Shown piece after piece: positions 58,500 to 64,000 of a DNA stretch of 64,000 nt (the stretch's first letter is position 1; every line of letters starts with the position of its first letter). The DNA is from Rhodospirillales bacterium (lineage in GTDB: Bacteria > Pseudomonadota > Alphaproteobacteria > Rhodospirillales > Casp-alpha2): positions 1,194,625 to 1,258,624 of the forward strand of contig JAEPQO010000001.1 in NCBI GenBank assembly GCA_017640505.1, in the 5' to 3' direction. A program made the translations under genes and the position numbers. The notes beneath the pieces were generated by a model. That model searched no databases. It was not told the DNA's origin and worked only from the letters and a program-made list of their open reading frames with translations.

Positions 58500-59281
58500 G
58501 CGCGCACGAAGGCCCGACGACAAAACTCGCGACACATACGAACGAGGAACTCTATTACCGTGACGACGGCCTCGTCGGCGGCCTGATGGGCAATGTCACG
58601 TTCACCGAGATGATGTTCATGCACATCATGGGGAGGAAGGCGACGCCGGGCGAGATCGTGATCCTTGATGCAGTGCTGGTGACGCTGATGGAACATGGCC
58701 TGACGCCGAGCGCCATCGCGACCCGCCTGACCTATCACTCCGCGCCGGAGGCCCTGCAGGCGGCAGTGGCGGCGGGGCTGCTGAATGTCGGCTCGCAGTT
58801 CGTCGGCACCATGGAAAATGCCGCCAAGCTGCTGATGCAGTTGTTGGAGGACGAAGACGGCTTCGACGCGGCGGCGCGCCGCGAGATCAAGGCGCTCCGT
58901 GCTGCGAAACGGCCGTTGCCGGGCTTCGGCCATCACCTGCACAAACCGGATGATCCGAGGACGGCACGCCTGTTCGAAATCGCGTTGTCGCAGGAGGGGA
59001 TCGACGGTGTCTACATCGACGCCATGAAGCGGTTGTCGGCGATCATCGACGAAGAACTCGGCCGGCACCTTACGATCAATGCCACGGGCGCCGTCGCTGC
59101 CGTCCTGCTTGAAATCGGCGTGGAGCCGGACATCATGCGAGGCTTTTCGGTAATCAGCCGTGCCGCCGGCCTTGTTGCACATATCCGCGAAGAACAGACG
59201 GAACCAACCGCGCGTCACATTTGGGATGTCGTCGAAGATACGATACCCTACGTCGGCGATGCACCCGTCGACGAACACTGA
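58496..59281 (+). CDS. Citrate synthase-like / citryl-CoA lyase-type protein
   Basis: The 261-residue protein is a short member of the citrate synthase family, close in layout to citryl-CoA lyases. It shows MHIMGRKATPGEIVILDAVLV, LPGFGHHLHK and GFSVISRAAGLVAHIREE. The His in GFGHH aligns with an active-site His. It may cleave a CoA ester made by the upstream ligase. Reaction and substrate are inferred. Confidence 0.8.
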   Translation: MSAHEGPTTKLATHTNEELYYRDDGLVGGLMGNVTFTEMMFMHIMGRKATPGEIVILDAVLVTLMEHGLTPSAIATRLTYHSAPEALQAAVAAGLLNVGSQFVGTMENAAKLLMQLLEDEDGFDAAARREIKALRAAKRPLPGFGHHLHKPDDPRTARLFEIALSQEGIDGVYIDAMKRLSAIIDEELGRHLTINATGAVAAVLLEIGVEPDIMRGFSVISRAAGLVAHIREEQTEPTARHIWDVVEDTIPYVGDAPVDEH

Positions 59282-59292
59282 GGAAACATAAA

Positions 59293-59919
59293 ATGTTCTG
59301 GAAGACTGACGAGCCTCACGGGCTGCCCCGTGATCCTTTCAAAAGCTGCGTGATTCCACGGCCGATCGGCTGGATATCGACGATCGGCGCCGACGGTGTC
59401 GCCAACCTGGCGCCGTATTCCTTTTTCAACGGTGTATCCGGCGATCCCCCCATGGTCATGTTCGCCAGCGGCGCACGTTCGCCGGATGCGCCGAAGGACA
59501 GCATTCACAATACGGAACAAACCGGCGAGTTCGTCTGCTCCATGGTTTCGTACGAGCTGAAGGATACCATGAACGACACCAGCGTAGCCTACGATGCGGG
59601 TGTCGACGAAGCCGCGCATCTGGGGATCGAGATGGAACCGTCCGCGCTTGTCAAACCGATGCGCGTAAAGGCGGCGCCGATCCATCTTGAGTGCACGTAT
59701 TTCGGCACGATGGACCTGCCAGCCGACCGTAACGGTGCAGGCAATGCCATTTGCGTCGGCCGCGTCGTCGGCGTGCATATTCGCGATGAATTCCTCAAGG
59801 ACGGATTTGTCGACGTCGAAAAGATTCGCCCGGTCGCACGTCTCGGCTACATGGATTACACATCCGTGCAGGAAGTGTTCACGATCATGCGCCCTGAGGT
59901 TAAATCGGCGGCGGAGTAA
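59293..59919 (+). CDS. Flavin reductase family protein
   Basis: The 208-residue protein has the FMN-binding split-barrel of the DIM6/flavin reductase family: VIPRPIGWISTIGADGVANLAPYSFFNGVSGDPP near residues 18-51, and RLGYMDYTSV at the C-terminus. It is likely to bind FMN and reduce it for a partner or a substrate. It lies 11 bp after the lyase-like gene in the same strand, so it may belong to that operon. ATG 59293 is the likely start. Confidence 0.87.
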   Translation: MFWKTDEPHGLPRDPFKSCVIPRPIGWISTIGADGVANLAPYSFFNGVSGDPPMVMFASGARSPDAPKDSIHNTEQTGEFVCSMVSYELKDTMNDTSVAYDAGVDEAAHLGIEMEPSALVKPMRVKAAPIHLECTYFGTMDLPADRNGAGNAICVGRVVGVHIRDEFLKDGFVDVEKIRPVARLGYMDYTSVQEVFTIMRPEVKSAAE

Positions 59920-60010
59920 CGACCGTTCAGTGAAGTTGAATCTATGGCCCGATTGCCCTGCAAGATGGCGTGGGCTATTTTTTCGGACCACTTAGGGAGG
60001 GAAATTCATA

Positions 60011-60697
60011 ATGCCTGAGACCGTAAAGCTCACAGCGTCGGACGGTCATACGTTCGATGCCTACCGCGCCGAGCCGGAAGGTAAGCCGCTGGGTGGTGTC
60101 GTCGTCATCCAGGAAATCTTCGGTGTCAACGTGCACATCCGCGATCTCGTCGAGCGCTGGGCTGCGGTTGGTTACACGGCAATCGCACCGGCGCTCTATG
60201 ACCGCTGGGAGCCGGGCTTTGACGTCGGCTATGAGCCTGACGATATCGAAAAGGGCCGCGCGCATAAGACCACGGCGAACGAACATCTGGACAGCGTAAT
60301 GGCGGATGTCGACGCGGCGCGCGCGGCGATTGCAGATGTCGGACGCATCGGGGCCGTCGGATTTTGCTGGGGTGGTTTCGTGACCTACGCGGCGGCGTGC
60401 CGGCTCGATATCCAGGCCGCGAGCGGCTACTACGGCGGTGGCATTCACGAGATTGCAGGCGAGAAACCGAAGTGCCCGACGATCCTCCATTTCGGTGACA
60501 GCGATGCCTCGATCCCGATGAGTGACGTGGAAAGCGTCAAGAGCGCACAGCCGGACGTGGAAATTTTCGTTTACGAGGCCGGTCACGGCTTTCATTGCGA
60601 CAGGCGCGGCAGCTATGACCCGCGCGCCGCGGCCATCGCCGGGATGCGCACGATGCGGCTGTTCGAGGATGTTCTCAGACGCGGAGAAGGTGCATGA
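60011..60697 (+). CDS. Dienelactone hydrolase family protein
   Basis: The 228-residue alpha/beta hydrolase has GVVVIQEIFGVNVHIRDLVERWA, the nucleophile Cys in GFCWGG, the Asp in GDSDASI, and the His in AGHGFHCD. This is the C-D-H triad of dienelactone hydrolases. The substrate is unknown. AGGGAGGG lies upstream; the stop overlaps mtnP by ATGA. Confidence 0.9.
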   Translation: MPETVKLTASDGHTFDAYRAEPEGKPLGGVVVIQEIFGVNVHIRDLVERWAAVGYTAIAPALYDRWEPGFDVGYEPDDIEKGRAHKTTANEHLDSVMADVDAARAAIADVGRIGAVGFCWGGFVTYAAACRLDIQAASGYYGGGIHEIAGEKPKCPTILHFGDSDASIPMSDVESVKSAQPDVEIFVYEAGHGFHCDRRGSYDPRAAAIAGMRTMRLFEDVLRRGEGA

Positions 60698-61575
60698 GTG
60701 ACCAAGCGAAGCCGCCGTTCATCGGCGTCATCGGCGGTAGCGGCCTGTACGAGATCGACGGGCTAGAAGATTCCCGCTGGGAAGCTGTTTCCAGTCCGTT
60801 TGGCGAGCCGTCGGACGAAATCCTGCGCGGCACGCTCGGTGGTACCGAGATGGCGTTCCTGCCCCGTCATGGGCGCGGTCACCGAATCCCGCCATCGGAA
60901 TTGAACTTCCGCGCCAACATCGATGCGCTGAAGCGGATCGGGTGCACGGAAATCCTGTCGCTGTCGGCCTGTGGTTCGCTGAAGGAAGACTATCCGCCGG
61001 GTACTTTTGTCGTGGTCGATCAATTCATCGACCGGACGTTTGCGCGGACCAAAACGTTTTTCGGCGAAGGCCTTGTCGCGCACGTCGGTTTCGGTCATCC
61101 CGTCTGTTCGCGTCTCGGCGATGCGCTGGCGGAGAGCCTGGCCGCGCTCGATATTCCGCACGCGCGCGGCGGTACCTATCTGACAATGGAAGGCCCGCAG
61201 TTCTCGACGATCGCGGAATCCAACCTCTACCGGTCGTGGGGCTGCGACGTGATCGGTATGACCAACATGCCGGAGGCCAAGCTCGCCCGCGAAGCCGAGA
61301 TGTGCTACGCGACCGTCGCCATGGTCACGGACTTCGACTGCTGGCATCCGGACCACGACCATGTCACGGTCGAGGCCATTATCGCCGTCCTCATGGGCAA
61401 CGCCGATCACGGCCGCTCGCTGGTCAAGGAAGTGGTGCCACGTCTATCCGGACGGACGGAACTCTGCAGCCAGGGCTGCCACACCGCCCTCGACAACGCG
61501 GTCATCACGCAGCCCGAGGCGCGCGATCCCGGCCTCGTCGCGATGCTGGACGCGGTTGCCGGCCGCGTCCTCTGA
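60694..61575 (+). CDS. mtnP: S-methyl-5'-thioadenosine phosphorylase
   Basis: The 293-residue protein has GVIGGSGLYEIDGL, PRHGRGHRIPPSELNFRAN, YLTMEGPQFST and VIGMTNMPEAKLAREAEM. It splits MTA to adenine and methylthioribose-1-phosphate, the first salvage step. It is followed by mtnA after 9 bp, which uses that product. Confidence 0.95.
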   Translation: MSDQAKPPFIGVIGGSGLYEIDGLEDSRWEAVSSPFGEPSDEILRGTLGGTEMAFLPRHGRGHRIPPSELNFRANIDALKRIGCTEILSLSACGSLKEDYPPGTFVVVDQFIDRTFARTKTFFGEGLVAHVGFGHPVCSRLGDALAESLAALDIPHARGGTYLTMEGPQFSTIAESNLYRSWGCDVIGMTNMPEAKLAREAEMCYATVAMVTDFDCWHPDHDHVTVEAIIAVLMGNADHGRSLVKEVVPRLSGRTELCSQGCHTALDNAVITQPEARDPGLVAMLDAVAGRVL

Positions 61576-61584
61576 GGAAATGCA

Positions 61585-62676
61585 ATGAAAGTAAACGGTG
61601 TACCCTATCGCACGATCTGGTTGGCGGAAGACGGTTGGGGCGTGGAAATCATCGACCAGACCCGGCTGCCGTTCGAATTCATCACGGTCCGGCTTGAAAA
61701 CGTCGACGATGCGGCGGTAGCCATCAAGGATATGCTGGTGCGCGGTGCGCCCCTGATCGGGGCAACGGCGGCGTACGGCATGGCGCTGGCGATGCAGGCG
61801 GATGCGTCCGACGGCAACCTGAAGGCGGCTCACGACAAACTGCTGGCAACGCGGCCGACGGCTGTCAATCTGCGCTGGGCGCTCGACGAGATGGTTCGCC
61901 TGTTGGAGCCGCTGTCGGAGAACGAACGTTCGAAGGCGGCGTATCAGCGAGCTGCGGAGATTTGCGACGAAGACGTCGAGATTTGTTCCGCCATCGGCGA
62001 CAACGGTCACGCGCTGATCCGGGACATCCACAAGAAGAAGGGCGAAGGTGAAGCGGTCAACATCCTGACGCATTGTAACGCGGGATGGCTGGCGACCGTT
62101 GACTGGGGTACGGCGCTGGCGCCGATCTACAAGGCATTCGATGCCGGTATCCCGGTGCATGTCTGGGTCGATGAAACGCGCCCGCGCAATCAGGGCGCCA
62201 GTCTGACGGCGTGGGAACTGGGCCGGCATGGTGTGCCGCTGACGGTCATCGCCGACAACGCGGGTGGTCACCTGATGCAGGAAGGCCGCGTCGATATGTG
62301 CATTGTTGGGACTGACCGCACTACGGCAGCGGGAGATGTCTGCAACAAGATCGGCACCTACCTCAAGGCACTGGCGGCCGACGACAACGGTGTGCCGTTC
62401 TACGTTGCACTGCCGTCGCCGACGGTGGACTGGACCATCGATGACGGCCGCGAGATCCCGATCGAGGAACGCTCGGCCGACGAAGTCACCAAGATACAGG
62501 GCAAGACCGATAGCGGTGACGTGGTCATGGTGGAGATCGTCCCCGACGGCGCCAAGGGCGGGAACCCGGCGTTCGACGTGACGCCGGCGCGGCTCGTGAC
62601 GGGCCTCATTACCGAGCGCGGTGTGTGCGCAGCCTCGAAAGAGGGGCTCAAGGGGCTGTTTCCCGAGAAAGCCTAG
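61585..62676 (+). CDS. mtnA: Methylthioribose-1-phosphate isomerase
   Basis: The 363-residue protein has [58 protein letters not shown], and [21 protein letters not shown]. It converts methylthioribose-1-phosphate to the ribulose form. The rest of the salvage pathway (mtnB, mtnC, mtnD or a DHAP shunt) is not in this window. Confidence 0.95.
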   Translation: MKVNGVPYRTIWLAEDGWGVEIIDQTRLPFEFITVRLENVDDAAVAIKDMLVRGAPLIGATAAYGMALAMQADASDGNLKAAHDKLLATRPTAVNLRWALDEMVRLLEPLSENERSKAAYQRAAEICDEDVEICSAIGDNGHALIRDIHKKKGEGEAVNILTHCNAGWLATVDWGTALAPIYKAFDAGIPVHVWVDETRPRNQGASLTAWELGRHGVPLTVIADNAGGHLMQEGRVDMCIVGTDRTTAAGDVCNKIGTYLKALAADDNGVPFYVALPSPTVDWTIDDGREIPIEERSADEVTKIQGKTDSGDVVMVEIVPDGAKGGNPAFDVTPARLVTGLITERGVCAASKEGLKGLFPEKA

Positions 62677-62746
62677 TACGTGGCGTATTTTTAATCCGGT
62701 CCTACTGCGCTACAATGCCGCAATACCGTTCTGTGGGAGGAACGCC

Positions 62747-63553
62747 ATGAAACTGACCGATGCGCAACTCGCCGAATTTCACGACAAGGGGTACCTGTTC
62801 CTGCCGGGGCTGTTCTCGAAGGAAGAGGCGCAGGTCCTGAAGGATGCCGCCAGAGACATCTATGCCTCCCACCGCGAGGAAGTATGGCGCGAGAAATCGG
62901 GCGTGCCGCGCATCGCCTTTGCGGCACACGAATATGATGAAGCGCACAAGCGGCTTGGTGCGCACCCCCGTCTGGTCGAGCCGATCATGCAGATCCTCGA
63001 GGAAGAGGTCTACATGCACCAATACAAGATCAACGCCAAGGCGGCGTTCGATGGTGACATCTGGCAATGGCATCAGGATTACGGCACCTGGGCCAGGGAC
63101 GACGGCATGCCTGAGCCACGGGCCATGAACATTTCGGTGTTCCTCGACGAGGTCACGGCAGCGAACGGCCCGCTGCTGTTCATTCCGGGCAGCCACAAGG
63201 CGGGCGTTGTCGAGGCCGGGCATGACCTTGAAACGACAAGCTATCCGCTCTGGACGCTGGACCGGGAGACCGTCCGCAAGCTGGCGGACGAGGGCGGCGT
63301 GGTCGCGCCCACCGGCGAACCGGGCTCGGTGCTGCTGTTCCACGGCAACCTCGTGCACGCGAGCCCGCCCAACATCAGCCCATGGGACCGGGTCATCGTC
63401 TATTTGAGCCTGTGCGCGGTTTCCAATCACATCACAAAATTCACGCGCAAACCGTGGATTGCACATCGCGACTTTACGTCGATCAAACCGCTGGCGGACG
63501 ACTGCCTGCAGGAACTGGTCGAGCGGGCCAAGGCAAAGACAGCAGCGGAATAA
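62747..63553 (+). CDS. Phytanoyl-CoA dioxygenase (PhyH) family protein
   Basis: The 268-residue non-haem iron/2-oxoglutarate dioxygenase has the iron-binding HQD (WQWHQDYGTW) and the second His in LLFHGNLVHASPPNIS, with the 2-OG Arg expected after it. It resembles ectoine or general PhyH hydroxylases. The substrate is unknown. Start ATG 62747 is after GGGAGGAACGCC. It precedes the truncated epimerase by 4 bp. Confidence 0.88.
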   Translation: MKLTDAQLAEFHDKGYLFLPGLFSKEEAQVLKDAARDIYASHREEVWREKSGVPRIAFAAHEYDEAHKRLGAHPRLVEPIMQILEEEVYMHQYKINAKAAFDGDIWQWHQDYGTWARDDGMPEPRAMNISVFLDEVTAANGPLLFIPGSHKAGVVEAGHDLETTSYPLWTLDRETVRKLADEGGVVAPTGEPGSVLLFHGNLVHASPPNISPWDRVIVYLSLCAVSNHITKFTRKPWIAHRDFTSIKPLADDCLQELVERAKAKTAAE

Positions 63554-63557
63554 CACC

Positions 63558-64000
63558 ATGAAAATTCTGATTACCGGCGGCACCGGGTTCCTGGGCCGCC
63601 TTCTGGCCGAACGCGCGCTTGCACGCGGTGACGAGGTCACGCTTTTCGATATTGCCGTGCCGCCCGACGGCTTGGGGGCGCTTGAAGGCCGGGTGGAAAT
63701 CGCCCTCGGCGACATCGGCGATGCCACCGCGGTTGTCGACCTGGTCAAGGGCTGCGATGCTGTCATTCATCTCGCATCCATGGTCAGCGCCGGTTCGGAA
63801 GCGGATTTCGACGCCGCGATGCGGGTCAATATCGAGGGCGGCCGGACTGTACTCGACGCCGCGCGTGCCAACGGTCCGGCAACCAAGGTTCTGTTTACCT
63901 CAAGCCTCGCGGTGTTCGGCGGTTCCGCCATGCCCGAGCACGTCGACGGCATGACCCGGCCCGTCCCGCAGAACACCTACGGGATGACCAAGGCGGTGAT
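63558..64000 (+). CDS. NAD-dependent epimerase/dehydratase, 5' part
   Basis: This gene is open to the window edge after 147 codons. It begins MKILITGGTGFLGRLL (Rossmann NAD-binding) and reaches the catalytic TSSLAVFG and YGMTK (Tyr-x3-Lys) region. The layout is like erythronate dehydrogenase (DenD) and other extended SDRs. The rest lies outside the window. It follows the PhyH gene by 4 bp, so they may be an operon. Confidence 0.85.
   Translation, partial: MKILITGGTGFLGRLLAERALARGDEVTLFDIAVPPDGLGALEGRVEIALGDIGDATAVVDLVKGCDAVIHLASMVSAGSEADFDAAMRVNIEGGRTVLDAARANGPATKVLFTSSLAVFGGSAMPEHVDGMTRPVPQNTYGMTKAV

Overview
The window is chromosomal DNA of a GC-rich, respiratory, denitrifying alphaproteobacterium. 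The obg-proB-proA-nadD-rsfS-rlmH block, the alanine/lysine-tailed L21, the nirI-nirX genes divergent from nirS and the GpmI/EnvC/CtpA order all fit this class, probably Rhodospirillales. That placement is inference. No insertion sequence, prophage or CRISPR array was seen.

Positions 1-5.8 kb hold signalling and small metabolic genes: a truncated membrane sensor, an unknown helical protein, an STAS antagonist with an RsbW-like kinase, and a tightly overlapped trio (MpaB-family oxygenase, sulfotransferase, catalase-like haem protein). A class III nucleotide cyclase follows.

Positions 7.7-30.8 kb form a nitrite and nitric oxide respiration island. At its left edge are a Crp/Fnr regulator and a small cytochrome c, divergent from an operon for an unusual haem-copper NO reductase. 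That operon encodes a CbaD-like small subunit, a CuA subunit, a catalytic subunit with Gln in place of the cross-linked Tyr, haem O synthase, SCO/SenC, a cytochrome b-ferredoxin-MvhD fusion, an anchored periplasmic protein, a hemerythrin and a second Crp/Fnr regulator. Next come nirI-nirX-nnrS on the minus strand and the divergent nirS-nirE-nirC-nirF-nirD-nirLG-nirH-nirJ-nirN operon, which makes cytochrome cd1 and haem d1. Four NNR/DNR-like boxes (CTTRAY-N4-GTTAAG) sit at the promoters, which suggests one NO- or oxygen-responsive regulon. NirS would make NO, the NOR and hemerythrin would remove or bind it, and the Fnr-type proteins would sense the state. No nitrate or nitrous oxide reductase gene lies in the window.

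Positions 30.8-48.4 kb are mostly housekeeping: a ferric-reductase-like flavoprotein, tRNA-Ser(CGA), rplU-rpmA with promoter and terminator, obgE, proBA, ytoQ, nadD, rsfS, rlmH, gpmI, envC, ctpA, a degenerate polysaccharide deacetylase-like protein, rppH, a Ca/Na antiporter and a pteridine reductase-like SDR with folB. An AT-rich 296-bp gap (48415-48710) carries a perfect DnaA box and an IHF-like site.

Positions 48.7-64 kb hold uvrC, pgsA, molybdenum cofactor genes (mobB, moeA, moaD, moaE), a LOG-like protein, a cNMP-EAL protein, a gamma carbonic anhydrase, an acyl-CoA ligase/citryl-CoA lyase-like/flavin reductase set, a dienelactone hydrolase, the methylthioadenosine salvage pair mtnP-mtnA, a PhyH dioxygenase and a truncated epimerase.
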